64,000 nucleotides of DNA, from NCBI GenBank assembly GCA_037577475.1, contig JBAGJB010000202.1:806001-870000 (forward strand). The letters are read 5' to 3'. Positions 44,829-58,843 of this stretch are shown one piece after another. Positions within the stretch are counted from its first letter, which is position 1, and each line of letters begins with the position of its first letter. This DNA comes from Chaunax sp. Z400. Lineage: Eukaryota > Chordata > Actinopteri > Lophiiformes > Chaunacidae. The translations under genes were made by a program, and so were the position numbers. Under the pieces are notes generated by a model that was not told where the DNA came from, did no database searches, and saw only the letters and a list, made by a program, of their open reading frames with translations.

Positions 44829-45000
44829 TGAGTCTAACCGCTTACATCTGACTGATTCAGCTACTGAACTGCTAAACATTGTGTTTGCTAAGTGAAATAT
44901 CTTTCTAATACACTGTTGTTACGTTCGGTTTTTGGATCATTCAACCATCTCATCGATCATTAATCAACATCTAATCAATATATCATCTTTATCGACCAAC

Positions 45001-47069
45001 ATGTCTGGACGTGGAGGCAAGGTAAGAATACCAGGAAATACGTTTTTACTTACCGACCAGATTACTGCTGTTTGTCGCTAAAGCTACAGATTAACCAATG
45101 TATTATTTTATGATTTTCAGCGTTTTCAACTCATATATAATAAATATAGGCTTTATTTCATCGTATAAATGTGGTTTCCACTCATATATTTTCTATATAG
45201 GGACAAATACATTTCCTACAGTGTGATATTAAACAGATGGATGTTTTTGCTCATTCTGGACAGACTTTTGACAAGGACGTGAGGAGGGCCCCCAAACACC
45301 GGGAGCCCCGTCCTGGTGTCTCGCAGCAGCTGCTTCAGGACAACATCCGCCTGAAGAAGAGACAGTCGGACATGAAGGAGTCCAACACCAAGCTGCGGGC
45401 TGACCTCCGGTACGCTGATGGGGAGATCCGACAGAGAGACCATGACATCCTGTCTCTCCAGCGTCAGCTGTCCGCCCTGGAAGCCCAGATGACAGAAGAG
45501 GTCCAGGTCTTCCAGCAGGAGAACCTCAAGCTACAGGTGAGCTCATATTTTACATCCCAACTACTATTTACTAGACTTCAGATCACAGCTGCAGTTTGAA
45601 ATTGAATTGGTCAGAAAAAATCAGGACGAAATTTAATGTGTATTTTGTAAACTAATGTACCCAAAAAGTGATGAGCAAATGGCTAAAAGCTGTTAGCTGC
45701 TAGCTAATGAAAGAGCTATGCTGGTAGAGCTAGGCTGGCTAATGAAAGAGCGAGGCTAGCTAATGAAAGAGCTAGGCTAGCTAATGAAAGAGCTAGGCTG
45801 GCTATTGAAAGAGCTAGGCTAGCTAATGAAAGAGCTAGGCTGGCTAATGAAAGAGCTAGGCTGGCTAATGAAAGAGCTAGGCTAGCTAATGGTTCAGCTA
45901 CAGAGTTGGGTGAAAAACAATGAATCACAGACTAAAGGCCTTTCCAACTAGTTGTATTATTACAAGCTCCAATATATTTCAGAGTTTAAGTATTTCTAGC
46001 AGTTGAAAAGATCTTAATCAAATCACAATTAATATGTATTATTACAGAGCAAGGCATCACAATAAATGATTAAGATAAGATAAACTTTATTGTCCCACGA
46101 GGTGAGAAATTTGTCTTAGGCTTTTCACCCATGCTGCAGCCATAAGATACACATTACATACAGAAGATATATAAACATAAATATATTCAAGCAGTAAGAA
46201 ATACTAAAAGTTAACATTGTCTAATGTCAAACATCATATCATACCCAGTCAGACATTTTCCCAAAAACTCAATGCCTTATCTGCTACTGTTCAAAAGTTT
46301 AAAAATTAAACAAACGATTAATTATGTGTTATTAGAAAATACAGACATTTAAATCCCTGTATACTTTCCTGGCTACAGCCACTAGGGGGCTCAGTGAACC
46401 CCTGAACCAACAGGAAAGCTTTATAAGTGAAATCAAACATGCTGTTTTTTTTCTTTTCAGACTGTCTTGAAACAAAAGCCAAAGAGGAAGACCACCCCAC
46501 CTCGTGCACAGCGACGAGCCACTAGACCTTCAAGCTGGGAACCTACAGTCCACCAAAGAACCCAGCGCAAGCTTGAAGATTGGAGCTTTCACCCCAAGAA
46601 GCCCATCATTATCCTGGGGGACTCAAATCTCGCCCGGGTCCCTGGATTTTCTGATGCAAACATTCAGATAGACAGCTATCCAGGGGCCCAATTTTTCCAT
46701 CTGACCGAGATGCTCAGGAGGCTTCCCCCAAACAAGTCTGTGGAGAAACTGGTGTTGTCAGCAGGCCTGAACAACTGTCTCCGAAAGCAAACGACTGAGA
46801 GCATGGTCCAACAACTCGACGATTTGTTGAACATGGCCGAGGAAAAGTTTCCCAACGCTGAACTTTATGTACCAGTCATTAACTTTTGCGAGAGACTGGA
46901 CAGAAAGCAGAAGGAGCAACTGGTGAACCTGAACAAGTACATTGAGGATGACTGCATCTTTCTGTCAGGACTTGATCAGGTGCACTTCAGGACTCAGCCA
47001 AGAGACCCTGTTCACTGGACACCCAAGACAGCTGATCTCATGATCCAGCACTGGCTCGATCAGTTATAG
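45001..47069 (+). CDS. Three-exon gene: coiled coil plus SGNH hydrolase domain (copy B)
   Basis: Exons 45001-45021, 45201-45536 and 46461-47069, with the same phase-0 borders as copy A. I see two coding differences: CAC to CGC in the coiled coil (His to Arg, about residue 56) and a synonymous GAC to GAT near residue 282. GDSN, GLNN and DPVH are intact. Both copies have an open frame, promoter and splice sites, so both could be expressed. The product would be soluble; I see no signal peptide or membrane segment. The histone-like N-terminus (SGRGGK) suggests, but does not show, a nuclear or chromatin link. Confidence 0.75.
45698..45891. repeat. 21-bp minisatellite in intron 2 (copy B)
   Basis: About eight units of GCTAATGAAAGAGCTAGGCTG, five fewer than in copy A. 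Confidence 0.93.
46073..46313 (-). mobile_element. Likely LINE 3'-end fragment in intron 2 (copy B)
   Basis: Counterpart of 11060-11300 with the same GATAA-type tail. Assigned from 3'-end resemblance only. Confidence 0.4.
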
Positions 47070-47073
47070 GTCT

Positions 47074-49195
47074 CCTTCAGCCGCTAAATCCTCCCAAACC
47101 AGCAGGTAAGAAACATTTATTGTCTTACTATTCTCCCTCTGGGTTCTGAGAGACAGGTTCACTTTTTAACTCCATTGTCTTCTCATGTATTTTTTCTCAA
47201 TTTAGTACCGAGGAGGACCTCCAGCCCCTCTTCTCACCCATCCTCTGTGAGGACCCCTGCTATGGTCTCTGTGACAACCACCAGCCCTTCTCCTACTCCA
47301 TCCTCTATGTGGAGCCCTAACCCTGTTCTACACCACAGCCTGGCAGTATAGCCTCTGTAAGTACAGCAGTGTTTATTCATTGGTCTGTCTCTGTTGTAAG
47401 TCGTCTTTACTGTTGCATTTATTTATGCAGTTAACTAATTTTCGTTTGTTGTTGTCGTCTTCCAAACAGGTTGAGCCTGTAGGGGTTCAGCCAGTCACTG
47501 CTGGGGCTTCAATTTCTTTCTGGTTGTCAAGTGAGATGAGCAAGTCCATCCCTGTGCAGGACCAGAGGTGGATTTACCAACACCGTCTTTCAGTCTGGCA
47601 CTGCAGCCAGACTTGAACCTTTGGTATGAGCCTCCTGTTCCAGCCCTCATCTACCACCAGACACCACATGGAACACTATCTTGGAGAGTGTGCTGACTTT
47701 GTGGATCGGCCCAGCCTCATCCCAGTGATCTGCCAGGTTCCTCCAGAGCCCACTGACATCTCCACCAATCACTGACTGCTATCTGTGTACGGCAAAGACT
47801 TCCTCTCCCGCATGGACCACATCAAGGATCGGGGTACTGAGCCAGTGATGAGCAGGTCCTCATCTCTGCTCACCTACTCTGGGATTTGACCCACAGTGTC
47901 AACACCAACAGCTTGAAGGTGATTGGCCGGGGATTTGTGACAACCTTCAGACCACCTGAAAAATACTCTGGTATGTCAAATTGATTTCTGGCTACATAAA
48001 ACCTTTGCTTTGTGGCTGTTCTTAAATTCTTAAATACATTTCAATTCAACCAGGCTTTATTTTTGCTAATCCCATAGCCAAAGCTAACCAAACACTGAGC
48101 TGCTCATAAACTGATATCCATGACCTCTGCTTCTTTCCAGCCTGCTGCTTCTTTGTCCCAGCCTGGTATCTCCTCCCAGCCTGGTATCTCCTCCCAGCCT
48201 GGTATCTCCTCCCAGCCTGGTATCTCCTCCCAGCCTGGTATCTCCTCCCAGCCTGGTATCTCCTCCATGGCTGCTGCCTTCTCCCAGCCTGGTATCTCCT
48301 CCATGGCTGATGCCTCCATGCCACAACCTAGTGTCTCCTCAGAGGTGGACTCATCATCTCCTGATGAGTCTGGTATGTAAAAACATAATTATGTGTTAAG
48401 AAACCATTCTATCTGCACTGAGCTCCACTTCTTAGATTTTGTTGCTCATCTCATCTCTGATTTTTTCAGACTAGATGTGTTCCATCTAGTGTTCCAGGCA
48501 TGGACAGAGTTGACAGCTTGGCAGAGTATCTGGTGGAGCTGAGAACAGAGACTGACTGTAGCTTTCACAAACCAGCAGGTTAGAAACATTTATTGTCTTA
48601 CTATTCTCCTTCTGGTTTCTGTGAGACAGGTTCACTTTTTAACTCTATTGTCTTCTCATGTATCTCCTCTAAATTTAGTGGCTAAGAGGACCTCCAGCCC
48701 TTCTCCTACTGTTCTACACCCCAGCCTGGCCGTATAGCCTCTGTAAGTACAGCAGTGTTTATTCATTGGTCTGTCTCTGTTGTAAGTCGTCTTTACTGTT
48801 GCACTTATTTATGCAGTAAACTAATTTTTGTTTGTTGTTGTCTTCCAAACAGGGCGAGCCTGTAGGAGTTCAACCAGTCACTGCTGGGGCATCAACTTCA
48901 ACAAGTCTCTTGGAAAATCCATGCTTCTCCATCTCCTTCCAGCCTGCTGCCTCCTCCATGGCTTCTGCTTCCTTCCAGCCTGCTGCCACCTTCCGTCCTG
49001 GTATCTCCTCTATGGCTGACACCTCCTCCCATCTTGGTGTCTCCTCCATGGCTGACGCCTCCTCCCATCCTGGTGTCTTTTCCATGGCTGCTGCCACCAT
49101 GCCACATCCCATCTCCTCAGAGGTGGATTCATCATCTCCTGATGAGTCTGGGGTATGTGAAAACATTTGCTGCCAGACACCAGAGCAGGCTTGAC
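47074..49195 (+). pseudogene. Degenerate Ser/Pro/Ala-rich exon cassettes (copy B)
   Basis: Same pieces as 12061-14110, including EPVGVQPVTAGAS at 47470 and 48856 and the conserved-looking stretch after WHCSQT. The stops between pieces are shared with copy A, so the degeneration predates the segmental duplication. At about 48475, GATGTGTTCCATCTAGTG replaces copy A's GATGATTCTGGTG, a small local rearrangement. Confidence 0.4.
48154..48295. repeat. 18-bp repeat TCCCAGCCTGGTATCTCC (copy B)
   Basis: Six perfect units, against three in copy A; the change keeps the reading frame. Confidence 0.88.
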
Positions 49196-49802
49196 ATGGG
49201 AAGGTTCAGGTCTCCCAAGAAGAAGCAGGAGTTCACTTCAGGGGTGCAGACTGTGAAGAAGCATGCATTCACCAGCACTGCCTCGCTTGCCCAATGGACA
49301 GTGTGGCAGCATGGTTGTGTTTCGTGTAGAGAGAGAGAGCTCATTATTCCAGGTGTTTTGTGTTAAGAACTGATTGGAATAATGAACTCTCTCTCCCTAC
49401 TCTAACACAACCAGGCTGTGGCACAGTGTCCAGATGGGATCTCATCAGTAAGGATGAGATTATTATCATCACCATTATTATTTTTACTATTATTATCATC
49501 ATCATTATTAATATCATTATTATCAGCGTAGTTATGTGTAGGTATTATAGATACTGCATAATGTAATTTTCTTTTAGCTATTATTGTTGTTGTGGTTGCA
49601 CATGTTGTTGTTGTCTCTCTCTCTTTCTCTCTCTCCACCTATCCTCCCTATCTCTCTCTCTCTCTCTCTCCACCTATCCTCCCTATGTCTCTCTCTCTCT
49701 CGCTCTCTCTCTCTCTCCACCTATCCTCCCTATCTCTATCTCTCTCTCTCTCTCTCGCTCTCTCTCTCTCCACCTATCTTCCCTATCTCTCTCTCTCTCT
49801 TG

Positions 49803-49835
<33 letters not shown>

Positions 49836-50061
49836 CACCTATCCTCCCTATCTCTCTCTCTCTCTCTCTCTCTCTCACCCCAACCGGTCAAAGCAGAGGG
49901 CCGTCCACCATGAGTCTCGGATCTGCTCGATGGTTTCTGCCTGTAAAAGGCAGTTTTTCCTCGCCACTGTCGCCAAAGTGCTTGCTCATGGTGGAGTGTT
50001 GGGTCTCACAAAGAGTCGGTTTAGACCTGCTCTTATTGAAAAGTATAAATAATGTAAACGA
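49196..50061. repeat. Exon remnants, ATT/ATC repeat and (CT)n compound array (copy B)
   Basis: Counterpart of 14120-15000. The (CT)n array with CCACCTATCCTCCCTAT spacers lies at 49612-49876 and has slightly different block lengths from copy A. Confidence 0.85.
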
Positions 50062-50740
50062 ATAAAGAAATAAATAGATAAATAAATAATTAAATAATTA
50101 AATAAATAAATAGATAAATAAATAAACAAGTAGATGTATATATAAATAAATAGATAAATAAATAATTAAATAAATAAACAAGTGGATGTATAGATAAATG
50201 AATAGATATATAAATAATTAAATAAATAAATGAACAAATAGATAAATAAGTAAATAAATAAACAAACAAATAGATAAATAAATGAATAGATAAATAATCA
50301 AATAAATAAATACATGGCTAGATAAATAGATGGATAATTAAATAAATAATAGATGGATAAATAAATAAATAAATAATATATATATTATTTTTGTATTTGT
50401 TTATTATATATATATTATATTAAATTATTATATTAAATTATATAGTATACTATATATTATATATTAAATTATATAGTATATTATATATTAAATTATTATA
50501 TTAAATTATATAGTATATTATATATTATATATTAAAATATATAGTATATTATATATTAAAATATATATTAAATGATATAGTATATTATATATTAAATGAT
50601 ATAGTATATTATATATTATATATTAAATTATCAAATTATATAGTATATTATATATTATATATTAAATTATATAGTATATTATATATTAAATTATATAGTA
50701 TATTAAATATTAAATTATTATATCATATTATATTAAATTA
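50062..50740. repeat. ATAA/GATA and AT-rich minisatellites (copy B)
   Basis: As in 15003-15670, but the pure (AT)n is nearly lost and extra TTAAATGATATAGTATATTA units are present. Confidence 0.92.
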
Positions 50741-51986
50741 GAATTATCTGTTAATCCACCCTGCCCTTTCTACATGTGGATGTCTTGATTCCACTCTGTA
50801 TTGAATGTTTTTTAGAATGATTGATTGTTAGACTCTACATTCTCTCCTACTCAGCTCTAAATATAAATTGGAATCATATTCAAATTTACTATAGAAACAA
50901 TTTTAAATAATTTGATACTTCTTGATGAAATAAATACTTTATACTGTATGTGTAAGATTTTGGCTGTTTTTCTCATTGATCCCTCATTGATTTCTCATTC
51001 TCATCATCCCATTGCAGATTTGAGTTTGTGTTTTTTGGTCCTTCTAGGCTGCCATCATTGGTCAGCAGTCACTATTATTATTACCTACTACTTTCCACAG
51101 AGCATAGAAAGTATGTGGTGAGTCGTTTTACATGTTTTATGTTAAATTTGTGAAGTAAAAATGGATTGTTTGAAAAGATCATCTTATCACTGTTCAGTTG
51201 ATGATGTTAATTATATATAAAGTAATTTAGGAGTCAAAAATCAATTTAAAGAGAATCTCTTTCTTGTTTTGTTTTTTACTGTAGAACAAAACGGTCACCA
51301 AATTGGTTAAATTCAGTTTAGTTTAGTCCCTTAATTACAGAAACTTGTTTTTTCAGGCTGGTCCCTGTTGTCTGGCTAAAGTGGAATAATCTATATAAAT
51401 GGTGAAGAACATTAAACAGTGTCTGATTCCTGAAACTAATATTATTTCTTCTGATTTTTTTCACCCTTTTTCTGGTCAAAGGACACAAGCACTTTATTTT
51501 CACTGGAGCATAGAGGTCAGTCAAAGCAGTCTGCTAAAAAGTTACTAAATATCTGGTTTCTGAGGCTAAATGTCTCCATGTTGTTGGATTAGTAGTTTCC
51601 AGGTTTGCTAATTTAGCCTTGAATTAACGTTTACAGTCACAAGCAGTAAAACACAGCTAGCACAGGCTCATATTGTAGGTTAGTGAAAGTGATGCACTCT
51701 ATTGATTCAGTGATGTTATGACATAAATATGGCTCTAATAAATTACCTTCAGAGGACAGAAATTGTCAGAGTTCACAGACAGAGTTGTGAGGATCCAAAT
51801 GCAGACATGTGACAGAGACACTGGGAGCTTTTCAGAGATTTAGTAATCAACAAACTAGTAAACAGTCCAAGGTCAAAAAAACAGAAAGGCAGTCCACAAC
51901 AGGCAACAGTATCAAAAGGGGTAAGACAGGGGCAACAATACTGTCATCTACGTACAGTATATGTGTTTGGAGTGTCTGTAAAACTA
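50741..51986. other. Counterpart of 15671-16890; no gene recognised
   Basis: Near-identical spacer. Copy B carries 27 extra bases at about 51903-51929 (CAACAGTATCAAAAGGGG and flanks). Confidence 0.45.
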
Positions 51987-52322
51987 TACCCTACAAAAAT
52001 ATAAACGCAACACTTTTGTTTTAGCTCCAATTTTTCATGTGTTGAAAGCAAAAATCTAAAATTTTCTATGCACACAAAAGGCCTGTTTCTCTCAAATTTT
52101 GTTCACAAACTTGTTTAAATCTGTGTTAGTGAGCACTTCTCCTTTGCCGAGATAATCCATCCACCTGACAGGTGTGGCATATCAAGATGCTGATTAGACA
52201 GCATGATTATTGCACAGGTGTGCCTTAGGTTGCTCACAATAAAAGGCCACTCTAAAATGTGCAGTTTCATCACACAGCACAATGCCACAGATGTCGCAAG
52301 TTTTGAGGGAGCGTGCAATTTT
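51987..52322 (+). mobile_element. Tc1/mariner-like terminal remnant (copy B)
   Basis: Identical to 16891-17226. No transposase frame. Confidence 0.55.
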
Positions 52323-52335
52323 TCTGATAAAAAAT

Positions 52336-52701
52336 GTTCAGAATGTTAACGGAAACACTGAAGGACCTGAGCTTCCTAAGAGAGTAAAGTCAGTTCAGGC
52401 CCTTCTTGTAAGTGTGGTGCGTTTATGGTCCAGGTACATTCCCAGGTATTTGTAGGACTGAACCATGTCGATGTCCATCCACCCCGGATTGAGACAGGAA
52501 TAAGAGGTGACTTCCACTTTCTGAAGTCAACCACCAGCTCCTTTGTTTTCTCAATGTTCAGTAACAGGTGGTTATTTTCACACCAGTCTACAAAAGCTCC
52601 AAAGACACTCCCCTACTCTCCCTCCTCTCCCCCTGTCAGACATCCCACTATAACCCTGTCATCAGAGTACTTCTGTAGATGGCGTGATGGCAACACTCTA
52701 C
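52336..52701 (-). mobile_element. LINE reverse transcriptase fragment, broken (copy B)
   Basis: Counterpart of 17240-17605 with the same frameshift and stop, so it was inactive before the segmental duplication. Confidence 0.65.
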
Positions 52702-52810
52702 CAATGCTTTAGGAACCATTTCATTTTTTACACATACTCAGACATGACAGATCCTCAAGATCCTCAGATCAACAAGATCAGATCCTGATGTTCTCAAAGT
52801 GTTTCTCCTC

Positions 52811-53059
52811 AAAAGAGCTACAGGTAGAGCTCAGAAGGATAAGCTGCAGACACTTAGTGTTATGAGTTTATGGATTCAAAACTCAGTTCCCACATTTAGA
52901 GGTTTTTTCCAGTGCAGTGTGAATAATAAATAGAACTTCCGACCACATTCTATAGAGCTGGAGGTATAGCTCAGTGAGATGAGCTACAGGCGTTAGATGG
53001 TTGGCAGTTTAGGATCAAATCCCAGCACTTAGGTGTCTTTTAAGTGTTTTTGCCTCAGT
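52811..53059 (+). repeat. Two diverged units of the tRNA-like family (copy B)
   Basis: Counterpart of 17715-17963 at +35,096. Confidence 0.7.
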
Positions 53060-54387
53060 ATTGACGATGATAAATATAACATTTGCGCAAAAAAAGTTTT
53101 AGCTCAGGGAGGTGGGATCCTGACCCGCAATCCTGGAAAGCAGGTTCGAATCCCGGCTGTCTCGTTCTTTCAAAATGTAGCTTCTGTTTGACACAGCTGA
53201 GCTTCAAGAGTCTGAGGTTGACGGTTCAAATCCTGATGTTCAGATGAGTCTCTGCGTTTTGTCCTCTGAAGTTTGAAATGTCAGAAGTAGAACAGGAACA
53301 ATTGTTCTGTCCAGTCTAGAGGAAACCTGACCATAGCATAAAAATGTGACTCCTCTTTCCAAACTCCAAGGATGACCAGTGTCACAACAATCAAGTCCAA
53401 ACAGGATTTATTTACATTTCTTTACAAAGATACAAGTTTCAAATGTTTACAGCAACTTCATTTAACAAAGTGAAGGACAGAAAATACATGAAACTTCACT
53501 TCCAAACATAAAAAAGAGAAAATCAAAAAGGGTTTCCTTCCTGTTACAGCAATACAGAATATTTACAATATATACAAAAGAAACTTCACTACAACAATCA
53601 TCTAATCACCAATTAGCACAAAGTGATGAGGCAGACAGGAAGAGGAGGAGTCACTGATGGGATCCACAGCTGTGTTAATGAGGCGCCATCAGTCTCCTGT
53701 CCAATCAGCAGCCTCCAGGTGTAACTCTGAAACAACAGAACAAAGTGCCAGCATCAGGAGAACAAAAAAAAACTAAATAGCAAATACAAGTAGACCAATT
53801 TTATCTGTCTTTTTGTCAGACTGAGAACATCTTGCATGATTTTGTTTGATATTTTTTTTAACTGTGAGCAACACTTCAAATGCAGAAAAGCTAATTATCT
53901 GAGCAGTGAGACGTTTTTCTCCACGAGGGTCTGAGATGTGTTCACAGCAACAGGGAAAAACCGACCAACAAATGTTACCTAAACTATGAGCCACTCTGCA
54001 AAAACGGGATCTCTGTTGCGTCACATGAACTCATTTGGGACACTTGGCAGCGTAATGGCGCACGCAGGAGGACAGGACGAGTCGGGGCAGCAGGAGCGAC
54101 AACAGTAGGATTTTCTTTTACTTTTCATTCTGTGGAATCGGGAAACACGTTTTTTAAAGCCAAATCATTCACAAGTACAAAATCAAGCCCGTCAGAAGGC
54201 AGTCGATCCCGCACAACTCCTCTAACTGTGCGCCGTGTCACGCGTAAAACTCACTACACCAAGATATCAGACCCACAGAATGATTTTTCAGAGATAGAAA
54301 GGACCCACATAACGCCGAGATGAAGGGTTGATTTGCCCGTCTCTCACCCTGTCCGCTTAACTGACAGTCGGAGAAAGGAAAACGTGC
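53060..54387. repeat. Dispersed 1.2-kb block, copy B2
   Basis: Counterpart of 17964-19291 at +35,096, including both tRNA-like modules. It matches A2 far better than B1, so the block doubled before the A/B duplication. Confidence 0.75.
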
Positions 54388-55663
54388 GTAATGAACGGCA
54401 AAAAGTCACCTCACTCACAGAAATATCTAAGCCTAATTCTTAAGATTTATGTATTTTAATTACATGTAAATTTTCCATGAATTTCAATTACATAATTTCA
54501 ACATAAATAAACTAATAAACTTTATGCGATTCATATTTGTCACTAAAACATGAATGAAATAAGTAAAAGTGAGATTTATGTAATAGTTTGAATAAACTTT
54601 ATGTGTTTTAAATACATAATAAACAGCTTTATGTATTTTTATTCAATAAATGCAATTTGTTTCAATTCAATACAAATATGCTTATTAATCAGAATGAATA
54701 CGTTTAATGTCTTTAAAATACTTAATAACTATGTTTATGCAATAAACTGAATTTATTCTAAATGCATTCTATTTATATACTTTTTTTAAATAAACCCAAT
54801 TTAATTTTTTGTTTTAATTATATATTTTTTTTTAAATCATATATTTTTTCTGTTCACCATACATTTACAATCTGTTATTAAAATACATACAAGAACAGTC
54901 AGACCACCAATAAACTTGTTTCACAGTTTATTTGTTGTGAACTCCAGTGCAAAACTCATAATATGAAATGTCTTCAAATCCCAATAAAAACATGTATCGC
55001 AAAATATACATATAAAAATAGAGTGCCATCTTTTTTGGTTTTGGATCAGTCAATACTACAGTGGCGCACAAGGGCAAACGAGCTGCAACTTAAGAAACCA
55101 CATGCAAATAGACAAAACACAAGAAAATTAAGAAGACATCAATTTGACAACACATGCACAGCATTTAGAAAATGTGCTGCAAAACCACAACACAACAGAA
55201 GTGTTTACAAAGGACACATAAAATGATGCATCCCTGGGTGCGCCTTTTCTAATACTGCATTTAAAGAATAGAACAGATTTAAAACACAAACATTTCATTT
55301 GTTGTTTTCATCTGACACGTTACGCTTACCTTAACTTCTGGATCGTGCGGTCATGTGACTTAGAATAAAACCTTAATTAACATTGTGGGAATACAACAAC
55401 ACAGTACCTAAAGCTAAACAAGGTGTATTATACTTACTTAAAAAACTCTTATTCACCACCACACATTTTGACTTCTAGTGTACTGTAAACTCTTTCAAGA
55501 ACTGCAAGCAAGGTTGAATAACCATCACTCTGTTAACTGAAACACCTCACAGACAAAACAGTGTTGACCAAACAGGCCATCTAGGCCTGTAACAATAACT
55601 ACTTTTGTTGGAAACTAAGTGAACAAGTACTTACAACAAGTCAACCACAGAGGGAAAACTCCA
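54388..55663. other. AT-rich spacer and 3' flank of the minus-strand gene (copy B)
   Basis: Counterpart of 19292-20567. A TTTATT at 54927-54932 is the possible minus-strand poly(A) signal. Short frames carry no motif. Confidence 0.4.
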
Positions 55664-58290
55664 TTACCGGAGCATCTTAATTTTCAGTGCTTGGACTTTT
55701 GGTGAAAGCTTGGTCGTGTCCAGTTCCGTGAGGACTTTCTGAAACACTTCGAAAAGGCACTTCAGGTCCTTTGGATAGCTTAAGTTCAGTGCATAAATGA
55801 GTCCAAAGAGCATCACACATCCATGGGTGACACTCTGAAGGTTCTGCAGAACTTCAGTGCCTTCAAGCACAACACCTACATCTGCAGGTTTGTCTTCAGG
55901 ACTAGCGCCCTCCACCCGAATAACATGTATGCCCATCGTTGTCTCAGGAATCAGCGCCTCAGCCTCTCTGGGTTCACTGTCCTGGAGGACAAACAAAGAG
56001 AACAATGAGCTGCTGATCACATTGGGATATTCAGAATTTAAGGCACACTGTTTCACAAACTTACAAATATGTTGAACCATTCAAATGCAAAATAACGCCA
56101 CGATTTCAAAACCACACAAAACAGTCAGGAAGACCCAATAACTGGCCTTTCATTTCTGTCAAACCAGTTTGCAATGACCTCAACTTACCATTGCTGCCTA
56201 TAAAGTTTGCCACCAAGAGTACTTTAGTAAACCTGCAAGCCAACAAAAACTGCATACATTGTGATCCTTCAAAAAGTTAAATACTCCCCCACAGTCAGAT
56301 GTTAGTGTTTACTTTGGTAAACTAGGCCTACGCTGTTATCCAGACAGCAAGGGTATATCCCCGAAAGCCAATCCCCCTCCATTGTACAAGCAATTCCCCT
56401 GATTGAACTCCTAAAATTAAATGTGAAGTTATGTCTGAAAAACAGTGTTTTTCATTAAAAAAAGCTCCTCCTAGTGAGTAAAATATGAACTATTAGACTA
56501 AAATTAAACATATACAAATAAATACAAGATAGACCTCCTCAAATTGCACCAAATTTGGACAAAATCAGAGGAACGGTTGAGAAATTAAGGCCCCTATATT
56601 TCTGAGATAAAACTCTCCCAAGTGTCAGAAATATGGAACCAACCTTTCCCTAAATCAACCCAGTTCTTCCTCGCACTAAGGTCTATGAGGGTATAACATC
56701 TGAAAATGATACATGAAATAGTTTGAGTTATCGTGTGATACAATATAATTATGAAAAAGGAAGCCTGTTATTTAATCCAAATTTGGTGAATATGAATTGA
56801 CTCGGAGTATTATCTTGTATATATCAAATTTTACTCTAATAGTTCATATTTTACTCCTTACTCCCTATTTTTACTCCAAAATGTACACTTTGTATTACCA
56901 ATTGCTTCATATTTTCCAGAGTCATTTACATGTGAGAAGCTTCTCGTTTGGTTTATAAGATCAATAATGCTCCACACTGATAGCTGCATAGTTCAGTCTT
57001 TTAGTACACACTTCATGCACATAGGCAAAGCTAGACTGGGGTGCCTTTGAGGAAAGTAACAAAACTATCAATGAAAATATATCCACAACACATATACAAA
57101 ATTAAGACAGTAGGTTGCCAAACACTCACCACGTATTCCTTGACCAGTGTCTCCATGTCTTCATTAAGGTGGACACCTGAGCTCCTCAGGACACAGCCTC
57201 GTTTGGTGTGTAGGTCTTCATTCTGAAAAGAAAAAAATACATTAATCACAGCATTGAGCAGTTGTATCATATGTGCCTTAAAAGGGTTTTCCAACTTGAA
57301 AATGTACATGGACAATCTACATATATGCATGGATACCGGCTATTGCGGCCATAGAGGATATGCTTCAGCCTGAAATGTTTTTAGCAGCTCATACCTGGAA
57401 GATACTGTGATGCCACACACTTGAGATGCCACTGCCACATTTACATACAGCATCTGTGAACAAAGGAAAAGAGGAATTTATCAGTTGTGGAGAAGAACAT
57501 ACGGATAGAAAAACAAAACACAAGCAATCTCCTTTAAAAAAACCAAAAAACCAAATATGATTTACAGCACACTACCTGCAAAAACATATCAAACCCTAGG
57601 TCAAACAATGCAAATATGTTTTTAAGTATGCAGTAGACATGCTAATGTTGCTCATGTTAATGCTTGTACTGTTGATTCAAAATATGTTTCATCCTTAGTC
57701 ATCTGATGTATTTAACTTTCTATGTATTATCATGCTCAGTGCCTTTTTAGCCTACATACTTACAAAATCCAAGAGGTTCCCCCTGCATAGACGATGTCCA
57801 AAATCAGCGTAATGTTATGCTTCAAAGAATTCTGAATCTGTAGAAAGACAAAAACAACATGCATTAAACACATTGTATTACCAAAATCACCCTCTACTCT
57901 TTTTTAAAAACGTTTTCAATGTTGTAACCCATCAGATTCTGTTACCTGCCATGTTGGGAAGCAGTAGGCCTACCTGGATCCTAAGCTTAATGATCAATAG
58001 CACAATGAAAAAACACTTCAATACAATAAAAATTAAATTTTAATATGTACAATCCAGTTACTTAAAAGCTAATTTAACTAAACCAAGGCCTACTAAGGTG
58101 GAAGTACATTTATTTTATATTTCATAATTCTGCTCAAACAATTTGAAATGTAGGATTTTACTTGTAAAAACTTACAAATACATTGTGATTAATTACTTAC
58201 GGTAGCTCCGATTCTGAACAACCTCTTGTAACACAGCAGGTCAGAGAATCCGAGTCCGCCAAAGCCAAATACGGTGGAACAACCCGCCAT
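55664..58290 (-). CDS. Minus-strand gene with fish SAMD3-like C-terminal domain (copy B); frame broken upstream
   Basis: Exons 58201-58290, 57764-57837, 57395-57453, 57130-57222 and 55667-55981 on the minus strand, with stop at 55664-55666. The last exon differs from copy A by one synonymous change (CCA to CCT). The GVVLEGTEVLQ and LFGLIYALNLSYP stretches and all splice sites are intact. The exon 2/exon 3 frame conflict is the same as in copy A, so it is not a sequencing slip in one copy. Function unknown. Confidence 0.5.
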
Positions 58291-58391
58291 CCACGGCTCC
58301 TTCGACGTTACTTCAAAATGAACCGCGCAGTTGTTGTCGTCAATGGCTGAAGTCCGACGCGTTTTCAAAATACTGACTCGTTTTAATAGCG

Positions 58392-58426
58392 TGACGTAAA
58401 AACAAAGAGCGCTTAGCTGATATAAA
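58392..58426. promoter_or_regulatory. CRE-like/TATA element, possibly bidirectional (copy B)
   Basis: TGACGTAA at 58392-58399 and TATAAA at 58421-58426. Just downstream (about 58491-58502) the sequence is CTCGTTGCAGCC where copy A has CTGATGCAGGCC. Confidence 0.4.
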
Positions 58427-58843
58427 TAGCACCATGCGGGTTAAATTGAAGACTGGGTGAATCCGGACTAAATTTAACACTCTCTGGTCTCGTTGCAGCC
58501 CAACAGGTAAAGGTTCAAAATTGTTGAGTCAGTCCGACCTGTGACGTCATTTCCCCCTGTAAAACGATCTAATTTCCTGAAAATGATATGCAAACCAATC
58601 TCATAAATTTTAACCAATTGAATCATGCTTGTTCTATAGCAAAACATATTTAAACCTTTTTCATATTTTCTAACTAATTAAATTTAATTGTTTTCATAAT
58701 TAACAGATTCATGCTGATTCTATGTCATTTGAATGCATACATTTTCAAAATATGATTATTTACATAAAATCAAATAGATATAATTACTTAATATTAAACT
58801 AGGCCATGATTCATTTTTTTGAGTCTCTCCCTGACACGTGAGT
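58427..58843. other. AT-rich spacer (copy B)
   Basis: Counterpart of 23331-23745, with the CRE palindrome TGACGTCA at about 58542-58549. No gene is recognised. Confidence 0.45.
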